Assembly: GCF_047663525.1 (NCBI RefSeq)
Contig: NC_092607.1
Span: forward strand, 4,869,001 to 4,933,000
Length of the DNA: 64,000 bases
DNA from: Anas platyrhynchos
Taxonomy: Eukaryota; Chordata; Aves; Anseriformes; Anatidae
Direction: 5' to 3'
This document shows, one piece after another, positions 1 through 37,085 of this stretch; within the stretch, counting starts at the first letter, position 1; the number at the start of each line of letters is the position of its first letter. A program made the position numbers and the translations under genes. The notes under the pieces are model-generated. The model did not search any database, was not told where the DNA came from, and worked only from the letters and a program-made list of their open reading frames with translations.

Positions 1-3000
1 ACCACGTCCACAGCTGAGGCTTGGTGGCCATATGGGGGTCTTGAGGCAAGCAGAGCTGCACTGTGGGGCTGGACATGGCTCCCAAAATCAGCCCCACGTT
101 GCAGTACAGCCGGGGGAGCCAGGCTGGTGGGGCAGGACGGAGGGAGCTGGCAATCTGCTTCAATCCCCATCTCGGAAGAAACACCCTGGTGGTTTTCTAA
201 GGGTTCACTGGGAAGGGAAAGTGGAGTTTTAAACAGTTCGTATAAACAACCAGGCTTGAAAAAAGCAAACCTAATTTCCATGCACTGTTGCTGTAATTAT
301 GCATGCAAGCCAGCAGACAATAACAGATTGAGTAGGATCAATGCTGGGAAAGAAATCACGGGGTGCAGCTCCTACCCCAGGAGCCCTCGAGGACTCGGGG
401 AGGGAGCTGCGGGGTGCCTGGCTGGGACCCCACCAGGCTGCGGGCACGTGCCCAAACACAGACCTGCAGCAGCAAGCACAGGGCGTGGGACTGGGGACCG
501 AAATCTGAAATTGGACTTGTTCTCTGTCCCTGCTTTGTGCTGGGGAGCAGCAGGGGGCACAGCCCCAGGCAGACATCGGTGCCCCTCTCCTCTGCATCAG
601 GGCTGGCCTCCAGAGCCCACCCCAGCTGGTTCCTGCAAAAGGTCTGGGGGTCTGGGTGGGTGCTGGGCTCAGCAGGATGGTGCTGGAGGAGAAGCAGCAG
701 CAGCAACCGGAGGGCATCGACCCACAGGGATGTGTCCTTGCTCCCTGCAACAAGGACAGGTGCTGGCATGGCAACGATTGCTGGGCAGTGCTGGGATTTT
801 GGGGTGTGCACTGAGTGGGAGACACGGACCAAAATAAAAAGACGGAGAATTAATGAGAATTAAACAGAATTAAAGACCGGGACATCCACCCGGTCACCAT
901 CCCATTGCACCCCACTGAGAGCTGGCACACGTGCGTGCGTGCATGCACGCAGCCCCCCAGGGCTGTGCTGGAGGGAGCAGGCAGGGCTGAAGGGCTCTTT
1001 GTTCCCCGGTGTAATTATACCTGAGTGGGGAAGCAAAATGTGCTGAAAACCCCTCGCCGGGCGTTTCTGCAGGGAGCCGCGGCGCTCAGCCCAACACTGG
1101 CCCCATTGTTCCCTCCGTGTGCTCCGGGCCCACCTCCACTCCCCACTTCCCTGCCTTTCCTCGAAATAATCAGTCTGTGATTAAAAACCAGGTCTTTTCC
1201 CTCGGCAATGTCAACATCGGGCGAAACGCCCTGAAACTCCCTGCTGCTGCTGCTCCCTGCGCTGTGAGGATGCCAATGTAGGGACAAGGGCACAGTCGGG
1301 TGAGATTTTTGGCACTGGGAGCACCCCGGCTCCTGCTGAGGGCTCAAAGGCTTCATCTAGGGTCGAGATTCTTGCAAAGCACTGAAGAAAAAGCAGAAAT
1401 AAAATACCAATAGTAGTCATAATCATAATAACAAAAGTAAAAAACCTCTCGCCAGCTGCCTGGATTGCAGAACAGCATCAGCACAGCCACAGTTAGCAGC
1501 CTCGTGCTGGGGACTGCTGCTTGCAGAGGAATTCCGCAGGCACCAGGGGTGCAATGAGCACAGACACCCCAAAAGTGATGGTGTCCGGCTTTGGGGTGCC
1601 GGGCTCCGGCCGTGCCAGGAGGTGGCAGCAGGCACACGGGGAGCGAAGGGGAGAAGGGTCCGGGGCTGCGGGTTATGGGTGCCACCGGCAGGTTGCTGAT
1701 AGGAGCAGGGGAGATGCTGGGGGCTGGTGTCGGGAGAGCAACTGGGACAGCTGGGCAGCAGTGAGACACAGCTCGGGCTTTGTGTTCTCGCGTGTCGCTG
1801 CAGATATTAAAGATGCTGTTTTTACTTTGTACAGGGTGGGTTTGTCGTGTGTTCGTTTGTCTGAAGTGACTTTGTCATAATCAGAATGCACTTCTGAATA
1901 CACAGAAATTACAGAACGCTTCCTCCTTTAACAGCGGGGTGTAACGGGTCCGTTTCCATGCTCTGAAAAGAGAAAAGAATGAAATTTTAAAGAGTAGGAG
2001 AAGAACCTCACCCATGTTTTAGCAAAATTACATACTTTACAAGTGTAAAGTTTGGAGGTTTCTTATAATTGCTAGGGCTCTGAAACTCTTCCCTAGGTTA
2101 CACATACCCCAATAAGAAAGATCCCATGGCTAGAATTAAGCTAGCGTTCCTGTATATGAGGCCTGGGCTAGAAAACATCCCAGTTTTCCCCCAGCTGAAT
2201 TGTACCCATGTTTATATGGCCACCTGCGGTTGCGTTTGATGAGGGAATATACACACATAACCTCAAGCACAGGCTTGAAGTTCAGTTCCAGCACAGAACA
2301 ATATATGCTGCCTAGTCAGGGCCTGTGAGTACCGAAAAGTCAGAAGAGCATGTGACTTTGTCAAAAAAGTGCATGTCTGAAGCCAAGATTACAGCCCAAT
2401 ATAAGAAGCATCCAACTGAAGAGCTGAAGTTAATTTCAGAGTTCTTTTTTTTTTTTTTTCTATAGTTTTTCCATAAACCTTTAAGTTTTTACATTCCTTT
2501 ATAGATACTTGACCTAGATACTTGACTGTAGATACACATTTTACAGTTTAATATTTACAATGTTCCATTCAAGTTAATAAAAAATGAATTTTGCACAAAT
2601 CTCTCTCTCATGCATCCTCTAAGCAGCCATCTCTCATCCACTGCCATGGTACAGAATCCTGTCCTGGCAGGACAGTAAAGCTCAGGTTGACTTTACCTGG
2701 AGCTCCATATCTGCATGGCTGGGCTTCCTTTCTGGTGCATCCTTCTATCTCATGGCTGGTTTATAACATTGGGCTTGTTTTTGCACAGTGCTTGTGGCAT
2801 GATTCCCTAGATGTACTATGACTTTTTACCCAGCCATCTGAATTGATTTTGACTTTAGTGTAAGATTAGTGTTTGTAGGAAGGAGCTGAATGCTACCCCA
2901 AGTACAATTATGTGCTCAACATACATGTATATGTATCTATCCCTTGGGCAGTGTGGCCATTTGCAGTCTCTGTTTTTGTCTTACCTTTACTAAGGTAAAG

Positions 3001-4069
3001 GTTGCTAAAGCCAGTGTTGATTAATAACATTCAGTATCACATGTCAAGCTCACCATATAAGTCGTCCTCTGTGTTATCAGTTTGTTTCCCTCCTTTTGTA
3101 GCTGACATTTGGGAAAAATGTTATTGTTCAACCTCAGCAACCCCAATCTTTTTATTTTTTCTGCTTCAGATGCCTTAATGCAAGATCCACTAGTGGCAGG
3201 TGCTCTGTAAAATTCACGAGAAGAATGCATTCCAGGTGCCCAGACTACTGATTAGTTTATGCTTGCCAGTTCAAGATGAATGTAGCGCAATTTTCACATT
3301 CAAACTCTGAAAGAGAATATTTTCCCTGTTAAAAATCATGGTCTATCAGTGAACAGGAACACCAAAAAGTAAATTAACATCAAACCAACATGGCACAGAT
3401 AATGTAATTGAGTGGCAGAAGTGGTTTGTATCCAAAATTTTACCTTTCTTTTGGTCCTTGTGGTTTCTGCTGCTTTGTTTACTTATTTGGGAAAAAGAGG
3501 AGACTACTGATTAGCTCATTTTTTCCTACACTTCCTATAAGATACTCGGGCAGGATGGAATTTTCTTGCAATTCTTTTGTCATAACTTCCTCTTGACTGG
3601 TAATAACTGCAACAGATGAGGAAAGTTTTCTGTGCAGAAAGATCTTGTACAAGGGGTTTTAGGAAAACTGTGTTTACAGTATAGCTTTTCAGATTTCCTA
3701 TGTTTGATATGGTCAAGCAGTGCTTCTGGGAGTTAACTTCTGAGAAGTAATATTTGATGATATCGGTAATACTTTTTCACATTGTTTCTCAGTCTGAGCC
3801 AGATTTCAAAGTCACCAAGGCAGAGATTTTTTCTTGTGACAAAATATGTATAGTATTTATTTACAGTCAGGCTTCTATATTTTAAGTAATATTATTCAAA
3901 TCACTAACGGAATCTTAACTGAGTTCTTTCAGTCAGAACTAGCACATTGAGTTAGTGCCATTGATGCTTGGAGTTGACTGGGAAGCCACTGAAGTTAAGG
4001 GTTTGTGTGGCAGAGTTGTGTAAATCACTTCCGTGTTTGAATCTTTCCTGTTGTAATAAAAAAGATATA
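1..4069. other. No gene recognised; GC-rich stretch at 1-1800
   Basis: 1-1800 is GC-rich with overlapping open frames on both strands (for example 127-837 plus, 271-825 minus). None resembles a known family, and I see no paired splice signals that link them. It could be a regulatory region, an untranslated exon or old repeat. 1800-4069 is AT-richer unique sequence with a T run at 2445-2459. Confidence 0.6.
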
Positions 4070-4145
4070 TCATAGAATCATAGAATTGTTTTTGTTGGAA
4101 GGGACCTTAAAGATCAATTAATTCCAAAACTCCCTGCCAAAATCC
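4070..4145 (-). mobile_element. CR1 LINE 3'-terminal fragment, minus strand
   Basis: TCATAGAATCATAGAATTGT, then TTGTTGGAAGGGACCTTAAA and GATCAATTAATTCCAAAACT is a CR1 3' end read in reverse. Only the terminal 75 bp are clear. Confidence 0.8.
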
Positions 4146-4424
4146 TACAATATCATTAAAATATTGCAATTCCACTAGGCTTTTGAACAGGCACCTATAA
4201 GTGGATATTGCTCTCTGAAACCTCAAAGCCCTAGGATCCCTCAGCTTGGGGGCTGGGACTGGCCCACATAACAAAAGCACGGACACCCAAATTGTTTTGT
4301 TATCTGAGAGTATGAGAGCCCCTTTCCCGAAACAGACCCTGCATTCATTCATTCCCATGTTCCATTCTTAACCAGCAGGTCCCTGTTGGCCTTACAGATG
4401 ACAAACTTACTTTCTTCAAGATTA

Positions 4425-4510
4425 TCTAACTTACTGAAGGTGGCACAGCAAGTCACTGTCAGAGACAGAAACTGAACTGGGTTTCTCAGTTCCCTGACAA
4501 GTGTTTAATG
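4425..4510 (-). repeat. Possible MIR-type SINE, minus strand
   Basis: GAAGGTGGCACAGCAAGTCA and CTGTCAGAGACAGAAACTGA, then ACTGGGTTTCTCAGTTCC, fits the MIR reverse strand (AAGGTCACACAGC...GTGGCAGAGC...GAACCCAGGT). Confidence 0.45.
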
Positions 4511-4599
4511 ATTTAGGATTTGTGATTTTCTGGATTTTTGTATGAAAATGCTAGCCAAGCACACAAAAATCCAGACAATGACATAAATATAAAGGATTT

Positions 4600-4965
4600 A
4601 GATAGGTCTCTAGGTCTATCTCCTGCCCAAACCAGGGCTAACTAAGGTTGCACAGAGGGCGTTGTCTAGTTGAGTTAAAATTGTTTTCAAGGTTGGAGAT
4701 CCCACAGCCACTTCACAACCCTGGTTGAGCATTTGACACCCTGCATAGTGATTTATTATTTTTTTTCTTATATATAACCAGAATTCCACTTACTGGAACT
4801 CTTGCCTCTTGCCCTTCATACTGTCCCTGTGTACCTCCGCAAAAGAGTCTGGCTCCATCTAGTTCACTTCTTCTCTTCTAGCTCTTTGCTTCAGTTCATG
4901 CCTGCACTGGCTGTACAGGCAGGATGTTCTAAAGTAATTCATTTCTATCACTCTGGCAACAAAAC
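4600..4965 (-). mobile_element. Old CR1-type fragment, minus strand
   Basis: GGTTGGAGATCCCACAGCCA, CTTCACAACCCTGGTTGAGC, TATAACCAGAATTCCACTTA and CTCTTGCCTCTTGCCCTTCA match, in order, the reverse-complement CR1 3' region (GGAGATTCCACA, CAACCTGTTCCAGTG, TCTTGCCCATT). Diverged, with an internal T-rich insertion. Confidence 0.55.
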
Positions 4966-5087
4966 ATAGCTTCCTTTTAACCCTTGGACCACCAATAGTC
5001 CTCCCAAATGGAACGAGGTTGGTCATACAAATCTCTCATTTAAGTGTTGGTAGTGCTTATCCGCAGGGAAGTCAAAATGAAGGCTCT

Positions 5088-5106
5088 TTCTGCCCTCTGT
5101 TGGGCA
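5088..5106 (-). promoter_or_regulatory. CTCF-like motif upstream of AHCY
   Basis: The minus strand reads CCCAACAGAGGGCAGAA, matching the CTCF core with ACAGAGGGCAG intact. Motif match by eye; occupancy unknown. Confidence 0.35.
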
Positions 5107-6639
5107 CTTAATGATGGAAATTGGTAGCATAAACACAGTCAAAATCTGGTAAAGTGCAGCAAGTCTTTACTAAGGAGAGAGGAGGAGAAAGTTAACTGTG
5201 GTGAATGTGGAATGTGTTGAATTTAACATCGCTGGGACAAACATTATTGTTAGAATGCTAATGCTGGTTATAGTAATATAAATGTGGCTGTGGATTGAGA
5301 TAGTACAACTCAAAGATGGACCGGATCCCCAGCGCTGTTATTCTGTACTATTGCACAAGGTGGTGGTGTGAAACCTCATGGTAAAGGGCTTTGTGCAAAC
5401 ACACGAGGCAATACATGAATTTATGCTTGAGGCAGGTAGGCAGAGTTCACTTGCAGCATGAGCTGTAGCACATTTGTGAGTACTATAAATGTATATCTAT
5501 GATACCTGTAACAACACCATATTAAAAGCCAACTTTAGGCATGAACAAGGGCTCTAGACCACATGTGCCCCCCACAAAGGTGAATTACCAGTGTGAGTCA
5601 CAGCATGCATAGAAAAGAGCTGCTGCAACCTTCAGCTGCTGGCTGGGGCCTTCACAGCCCTCCTGTGGGCTCTGGCTGAGAACATTATGTCTACAGAGCA
5701 AAGTGTTTTATTTAGAAGATGGCAGTGATAGCAGCACTGTTATAACCTTCTTTAGGCACCTTGTGATATTTACCACAATACAACCTAAATGGATAATCAA
5801 ATGCTCTCCCTGCCTCACTGAACAGAATGCCTTGTGCTAGCTGAAATAGCAGTTACCCAACACCTCCTTCATCTGCAGCGTTCTGGGTAGGGATTCTTCT
5901 TCTGTCCTTCCTACCTCCGTGCAGGGTAAAACATTAGTCGCCTAACTCAAGGAGCTCCTGAATGCTGGCACCACAATATCATTGCACTTCACAGACAGAA
6001 ACTATTTTATTTTTACATTGTTTGTGTGAGTTGGTGGGAAAGTAAAATCATTGTCTGCAGTTTGTGGGTAATGGTGAACTGCCTGCCTGTGGCTACCACT
6101 TTCAGACATGCAGTATTTGATTTGTCAGAGTATTTGGCATTGTGACGCATTTTCTAAGGTCCATGAGGTACTCTGGACTTCAGTCCACATTGCCTGGTAG
6201 CACATTGATCAGGGAGCACGAAAGAGCATAACCTGTTGTCATGGGCTCCAGCACAGCTGCAGCTTGGGTGCAGTGCACCCCTGAGCCTGAAGGACAGCCT
6301 GACATTCAGCATCCCACATATCCCCTCTGCTTTTGTGGCATGCAGCAGTGAGGGGCTGTGTGACTTGTTGGCAGACACTGACATCCTGCAGAGGAGTGAT
6401 GGGCTACCTGGCTGCTGCTCTGGGTTAGATGGTATGAGCTGACCTGTAGGTACCACGAAGTGTGAGCCAAGCTTTCTCCCCTTGCTGTCCTCCCAAGCCT
6501 ACATAAAGCCTGTGAAGGCTGGAATCAGTAACAGCTTAGGCCTGTATGCAAAATAAAATGTGTCAGATATTTTGTTTGTTTGTTTATTTTGATGCTGCTG
6601 CCTAGAAAATGAGGACTATGCAATTAACGATCACTCATG

Positions 6640-6770
6640 CAAAGCCTGTCCTAAGGGACTGAGGCAGCGCAAGGCTGTGCTTGTGGAAGGGTAGAACCCA
6701 GATCCCCATGCTCCCACTGCTCTAGATTAATTGTCAAACCATTCATGCTGCTCATACCCATCTTCTACCT
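6640..6770 (-). repeat. Possible MIR-type SINE, minus strand
   Basis: GGGACTGAGGCAGCGCAAGG, then AGGGTAGAACCCAGATCCCC and ATGCTCCCACTGCTCTAGAT, resembles the reverse strand of MIR-like SINEs. Diverged and uncertain. Confidence 0.35.
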
Positions 6771-7146
6771 TCTGTGACAAGTGAGGTAAGGCCCCACGGG
6801 TAACAGCCTCATTTTCTGTAAACTTCTAATTCACACTCAGTACAGATCCTCTCAGTGCGCTGTTAAGAGAGAATCCTGTTGAACAAATTATGGGCATTCT
6901 TTTTATGAAAGAGCCCATCAGATTACACAAAATACTTCTTATAATGTATGTAATACATACATCACCCTAGTCAAGCAACTAATTGGCTTAGTATAGAGTA
7001 TCTGTGAGAAGAATCTCCTGTGTTATACAGAAGTTTAGACTGATGCTTTCTCCTAGTCTTGAGCTCTACAGTATTTTATAACCAAGCCAGTAAGCCTTTT
7101 TGATTTTTATTTTTGAAATTGATCTTCAAAATTTCATACTCTAATT

Positions 7147-7163
7147 AAAAAAAAAAAAAAAGT

Positions 7164-7206
<43 letters not shown>
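7147..7206. repeat. A15-GTG-T42 tract
   Basis: Fifteen A, three bases, then 42 consecutive T. The A and T runs can pair as a hairpin. The T run is the longest homopolymer in the window. No retro-copied gene is recognisable next to it. Confidence 0.97.
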
Positions 7207-8879
7207 CCCCACTGAGTTTCACACCTTTTCAGTGACTTGGACACCCAGAACTTCACTACAGTAAATGATACAGTAGCAGGATGTATAACGCAAATAACTT
7301 TCTGTTACTGTTATTGTACTCTACTACTGGAGTGTTTTTTGAACTCTTCTGTTCTTTTCCCCATTCTCTCTGCTTTGTTCCACCCTATTCCCTATGATTT
7401 AGCACCTATCCTTTGCCATCTGGCATCCCAAACCCACCAGTGACAGCAACACTGAAAGGACCAGAGAGTACATGAGTAGTCAAGGCACTGACTACTAAAT
7501 TGATATAGTATAATATGGGGTCTCAATCTCCTAAATCAGAGGCTTGGGGCAGACTAGGCCATTTGTTTGACTTGTATTTAAGTGCTCTTTATGCAGTTAT
7601 AAACAGCTGAGACTATTTTCCCAGGCACTGGAGCACCTTCACACTAGGTGGAGCTGACCACTTGCTCCCACCACCCACTGTAGGCTTAGGTGTAATCGGG
7701 TGTTGGGCCCAGCATTCACAGGGAGGAATGTTTTGAACTGAAATTAGTGGTAGTTATATGAAATGATGTCTATGTTTTGGTCTTGCTAATTAATTTGGGA
7801 AGGACATTTTGTGCATAGGGGTTGCTGTGTGTTTGTGCAGGTTACAGCATTCATTATAACTTACAGTCAGGTTTGCTGAGGGGCTGGCACTCAACACAAG
7901 GCTTACATGAGGTGTTTTGTTGCCCTTAGGCCACATTGTATAAGGTAGCGCTGCTGGCAAGACCCTCATGTGTATGTCAGCAGAGACAGGCATGCAGGAA
8001 CACGCAGAAACTGTGGTCAGCCATCAATGCAATGCTTGGATGCAGTGTCAGGGGAGCAGATGGAAACTGCTGGAGTATGAATTGCTGTCCTGCTGATGTG
8101 AGCTGGTGTGTTTGAGATGTGATGAAAGATTAGGACAGATTAGATGAATCTGTCCTAGAGCTATGGATACGTTAGTCTTTTGGGCACCTTTTGACTTAGA
8201 GAACTGCTTGGAGTGCTGTCAGATGTGCTGGTGCAACCTGCAGCACTCCAAATATCAAACACAGATATTACCACTTATATATGTATGTGTAGTGGCTGTG
8301 GGACTACAGATTTTCTACTAGGACTACTCTATTTCTATTTGGACTTCTCACTGCAGGACTGAAGATCAACTGCTGCTCAGATAACAAATACTGAACCTCA
8401 TTTACAGGAGTACTCTGAGTGGAGTGGAGGTGAACTCTGCACTGATCTACTTGGACAGTACTTCCACACTTTGCAAAATAATTCAACAAGAATTTGTAGG
8501 TGTGAGGAAATCCTCACTTTTAAATATTTCATAAATAGATGTAGATCTAGAAGAGATGTATAACAAACTGGTTGCATAGTTTGCCCCAGTTCATGACTGA
8601 GGCATATGAAAAAGCTTTCAGGTTACAACAGGAGTAAGAACAAAGTGTACATTTGACCTGCAGGCAAGGCTGAGGCAGGGCTCTGCCTCCTGCCTGTGCA
8701 GCAGGCATTGGCTGTGGCCAGGGGCAGGAGCTGGCAGGCCTGCCTGCACTGAGCCCCCCCGGCACTGGGCAAACTGTTTGAAGGCTGGAAAAAGGATCAG
8801 GCCACAGCCAAGTCCAAGGGTCAGGCAGATAGCGCGGCTCACGGGCTGTGCTGTGTGCCACTTTACCAGCACAGAGCCC

Positions 8880-10104
8880 TGCAGGATAACAAAAAATGTT
8901 TTTATGGATATATTAATGGCAAGAGGAGGGCCAAAGAGAATCTCTGTCCTTTACTGGATGCAGTGGGGAACATGACCACTGAGGATAAGGAGAAGGCTGA
9001 GATTCCTAATGCCTTCTTTGCATCTGTCTTTACCAGCCAGACCACTTATCCTTGGAGTACTCAGCCTCCCGACCTGGAAGTCTGGGACGGGGACAGAAGA
9101 ACCCCCCCCCACAGTTCAGGTGGAAACAGTTGAGACCTGCTGCTCCACCTGGACTGTCACAAGTCCATGGGGCCAGATGGGATCCACCTGAGGGTGCTGA
9201 GGGAGTTGGCAGATGTGATTGCTGGGCCACTCTCCATCGTCTATCAGCAGTTATGGTGGAGGCTTGCTAACGTGATGCCCATCTATAAGAAGGGTCATAA
9301 GGAGGATTCAAGGAACTACAAGCCTGCCAGCCTGACCTCGGTGCCAGGAAGGGTGGTGGAACAGATCATCTTAAATGCAATCACATAATATATGTGGGAC
9401 CATCGGGGAATCAGGCCCAGTCAGCACGGGTTCATGAGAGGCAAGTCCTGCCTGACCAAACTCATCTCTTTCTATGACTGGGTGACCCGCCTGGTGGATG
9501 AGGGAAAGCCTGTTGACGTATCTGCCTAGATTTCAGCAAGGTCTTTGACACGGTCTCCCACAGCATTCTCCTGGAGAAGCTGGCAGCCCATGGCTTGGAC
9601 AGGCACACTCTGTGCTGGGTACACAACTGGCTGGGACGCTGGGCCCAGAGAGTGGTGGTGAACGGAGTGACATCCAGCTGGTCACCAGTGGTGTTCCCCA
9701 GGAGCTGGTGTTGGGGCCCATCCTCTTTAATATCTTTATTGATGACTTGCATGAGGGAACTGAGTGCAGCCTCAGTAAGTTTGCAGATGACACCAAGTTG
9801 GGGGAAGTTTTGATGTGTCAGAGGGTAGGAAGGCCCTGCAGAGGGACCTGGGCAGCATGGGCAGAGGCCAGCAGGATGAGGTTCAACAAGGCTCGGTGCT
9901 GTGCCCTGCACTTGGGGCACAACGACCCCATGCAGCACTACAGGCTTGGGGCAGAGTGGCTGGGAGGTTGTGCAGAGGAAAAGGATCTGGGGGTGCTGCC
10001 TGATGCTCGCCTCAGCAGAGACAGGTGGCCAGGAGGGACAGGGCACCCTGGCTTGTGTCGGGAATAGCGCAGCCAGCAGGGCCAGGGAGGTGACCGTGTG
10101 GTGA
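8880..10104 (+). mobile_element. CR1 LINE reverse-transcriptase remnant abutting the AHCY promoter
   Basis: Plus-strand fragments in several frames follow CR1 ORF2 order: DNKKCFYGYINGKRRAKENL, then GPDGIHLRVLRELADVIAGP, KGHKEDSRNYKPASLTSVPG, then DTVSHSILLEKLAAHGLDRH, LGRWAQRVVVNG, FADDTKLGE and finally a piece matching the ASRSREV region. Small deletions and stops break the frame throughout. It stops at about 10104 without a CR1 3' end, where the CpG island begins. Sequence at 8600-8880 just before it is GC-rich and unassigned. Confidence 0.88.
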
Positions 10105-10423
10105 TTTCAGGGGGGCAGCCTGCCGGGCAGCACAGCGCCCACAGCGGCTCCGCGGCCAGCTCTGCTTTGGGGCCTGGGGCCTGCTCCGGGCCCGGGGCGC
10201 TCCAAGGCCGCTCCTGGCGCTGCCGCCCCAGCCATCACCGGGCACCGGGCCCGGGGCTCGGCGCTACCCCGGGGCTCAGGCAGAGCCCCCCGGGGCCGCT
10301 TCCCCGGCGCACAGGATCCGGAGCGGCCCCGCCCCGCGCACCCACACGGCGGCGCCGCCTCTGCTTAAAGCGGGCGGGCGGCCGCTGCTGCCTCCTCTTC
10401 CGGCGGCCGCGGTGCCCGGCAGC

Positions 10424-34670
<24,247 letters not shown>

Positions 34671-35063
34671 GCAGATGGCAGTACCCAAAGACCAAAGTGC
34701 AGGGATACAACCTTCCAAAGCTCTAGTGTGTGCTGGGATTTTAAGAACAAGCCCCTCTCCATCCTCCTCTCAGTGCTGCAGAACTCATCGCCCTACCAAG
34801 GGAGCTTCAGGGCTTGTTTTCTTAGTGAAAGAGGATCACTGACTCCTGGAATTAGAATTGGTTACTTCACTAATGTCACAGTGAAAAGGATCCTATACTC
34901 CTTTTTATTGGCTTCTAGTGTCCCAATAAGAGGAGCAGGACAAAAAGAATGCTAGATGAAAATGCCTCTCTTCAAACATGTGGCCAGCTGCCTGATTGAA
35001 TAGACTAATCAATAAGATGGGGAACAGTTTCTACAGAGATGTGTTCTGCCATGCCCTGTTCAA

Positions 35064-35069
35064 ATTAAA
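35064..35069 (+). terminator. AHCY: Candidate proximal polyadenylation signal of AHCY (ATTAAA)
   Basis: ATTAAA lies 394 bases after the stop codon, overlaps AATAAG, and is followed within about 30 bases by a T/G-rich stretch. It is a plausible cleavage signal seen by motif only. Confidence 0.45.
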
Positions 35070-35498
35070 TAAGCTTTGTTATGAGACTAGTTGTATCAGG
35101 CTTCTCTCCACAAAGGTGCCATAGCCGAAATGTGCATTTGTGAAACTGGGGGAGGTAGGGAGGAGTATTTTTGCAGGTTGCTAGGTCTCCCACCTATAGT
35201 ATCAACATAATCATCTACTTAAATTAGAACAGGAGTTGTTTTCTGGCTTAATCTATTCCACTGATTTTGGTCAGATTACCTTCTATCCTGCTTCCATAGC
35301 AACTCTGGGAGGGGTGAAGCAAGGGTGACTTTAGCAGCCTTCTAGTGTGTCGTGAATGGCTGAGAAACCACTGAGGGGATGGTTAGGTTTAGGGATCTTG
35401 TTTGATCCTATGAAAACACCAGCAGCACACTTCTACCCCAAACTTGATTTTCTGATTTATGTCTGCTGTATCTTTTGTCACTGATTCAAAGTGCTTTT

Positions 35499-35504
35499 AT
35501 TAAA
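35499..35504 (+). terminator. AHCY: Candidate distal polyadenylation signal of AHCY (ATTAAA)
   Basis: ATTAAA in TTTTATTAAAAATGTG is followed by TGTGGCCTGACTTGTTTTGTC and further GT-rich sequence, a good downstream element. It is a motif call only. A canonical AATAAA at 36346-36351 is a third, weaker possibility. Confidence 0.5.
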
Positions 35505-35520
35505 AATGTGACTGTGGCCT

Positions 35521-36689
35521 GACTTGTTTTGTCAAGATGCTTTGGGTTTTGCCATGAATCTATTTAGCTTTGTGTGTTTGTTAAGCTGATGAAACCATTT
35601 CACGTATCCATTTGTGGTTTTGCAGGGCAATAGCCATTGTTGTGGCTAACCTGCATCATATACGAGATATTCCTGAATTTATTTAAATGTATTTGAAGAG
35701 TTGAATGGGGGGGGGGGGGAGGTAAAGAATGGGTTGGAATGAGGGGGTATGGAATCACACGACACCTCTACTCACAGATTCCTCTCCATGTGTCATGGAA
35801 GTTCTCTCCTGCCACTGCCTGATTCAATCAATGCTATATAGCAGATCACTTGTTTCTGGGTATAGAACAATGAAAGATTTGGTAGGGTATTTCATTGTTT
35901 TATATCTAGAAGCAGGTTTAAAGATTTAAAAATATTTAAAGATTTGGTAGGATATTTAAAAACAACCCAAAAAAAAACAGCTGAAGTGCTCTGGGATTCA
36001 TGCTCAAGTAACAGGTATGATGTCAGTGATTAAAACAAATGGTAAGTATGAACTGTTGCATGATGTAAACAAAGGGGATAAATAACCAAGGTGTTGCTTG
36101 CTATGCATCTGTTTTACTGCTTTCCATTCTGCAAAGAATCTGTCAACCTCTAAAGAGCACCATTTTTAACTGAGTGTGGATCTCACAAAGACATGATAAA
36201 TGAAACCATGATCAGAAACTATAATCGGTATCAGTAATCCTTTAAATCCACATATATAGAGTTGCACACACATAGCTGCAGGACACATCCAAGTGTAGAT
36301 GACAGGAGATGGTCACCTTATGTCATACTTATCTGTATGTGATGGAATAAAGGTTATATATAAATTTATAGATGAAATAGGGAAACAAGGACTGGGTATT
36401 GTCTTTTCTGGTTCCCTTCAAATTACTCTTCTCTAGCTGGGCTTTGTCTTCTTGAAAGCTGTCTCTCAGCTGAAAATCTGCTCTCCTGAGGTTCAAGGTT
36501 GTACGTTCAGGATTGTAATTCTGCTGTTGGACTTGATCGCTTCTCTCCGGATTATGAATTGGTTGAATAATTTAAGTAGGAAGGGCCATGTGGTGGTCCA
36601 TCCTTCTCAAACGAGGACTGCTGATAACAAGTTGTGGATCAGCTTGTGCAGGTGAATTTGTCTCTAGGCATAGAGATCACACAACCACC
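35521..36689. other. Spacer after AHCY, no gene recognised
   Basis: AT-rich sequence with a run of 13 G (35707-35719), a repeated GATTTGGTAGG(G/A)TATTT motif near 35876 and 35941, and an AATAAA at 36346. No exon or transposon is recognised. Confidence 0.65.
35707..35719 (+). repeat. Poly-G run (13 bases)
   Basis: Thirteen consecutive G followed by AGG, about 1 kb after the AHCY stop codon. A simple repeat able to form G-rich structures and prone to sequencing error. Confidence 0.95.
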
Positions 36690-37085
36690 TTAAGCTTGTC
36701 AACCAGTATTTGAGTATCTTCTAGATGAACATTTATTTTCTGTACATCTAACTAGAATTTCCTGTGTTGCAGCTTATATTCATTGCTACTGGTTTTGTCC
36801 CTATGCACCTCTGAGAATGGTCTATCTCCATCTTCACTACATGTTCCCATTAGGCAGCCATAGCAATAAATTACCCTTCACCTTGTCCAGGTTGAACAAA
36901 CTCAGGTCTTTGTTTCCTCACACATCCTATTCTTCAGCTTCCTGATCATCTCAGTTGCTCTCAGCTATGTCAATGTTGTGTTCACAACAGGGAGCAAGGC
37001 TGGGTGCAGATGCCTTTAAAGTGTCAAAACAGAAGAGAAAATTCTGTTGTCTTGACCTGCTGGCCCTACTTCTTCTGATAAAGCT
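36690..37085 (-). mobile_element. Old CR1 3'-region fragment, minus strand
   Basis: CTAGAATTTCCTGTGTTGCA, CTACATGTTCCCATTAGGCA, CCTTGTCCAGGTTGAACAAA and TGCTGGCCCTACTTCTTCTG follow the reverse-complement order of CR1 (TCCCTTGTTGCAACTTG; CAGGCTGAACAA; TGCTGGC). Diverged; boundaries approximate. Confidence 0.65.

Larger units (their letters stand above)
4966..8879. other. No gene recognised upstream of the promoter-proximal CR1
   Basis: Mostly unique sequence. Items seen are a CTCF-like motif at 5090, a MIR-like piece at 6640, the A15/T42 tract at 7147-7206, and a GC-rich stretch at 8600-8880. No open frame shows family resemblance. Confidence 0.6.
34671..35520 (+). other. AHCY: AHCY 3' untranslated region (approximate end)
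   Basis: Non-coding sequence follows the TGA. Two ATTAAA hexamers, at 35064-35069 and 35499-35504, are both followed by GT-rich stretches (GTTGTATCAGG; TGTGGCCTGACTTGTTTTG). The true end is therefore about 0.4 or 0.85 kb after the stop. The boundary given assumes the distal site. Confidence 0.55.

Noticed and set aside
127..837. 236-codon plus-strand open frame and overlapping minus-strand frames at the left end
   Set aside because: GC-rich DNA yields long chance frames on both strands; no domain, splice pair or homology is recognised.
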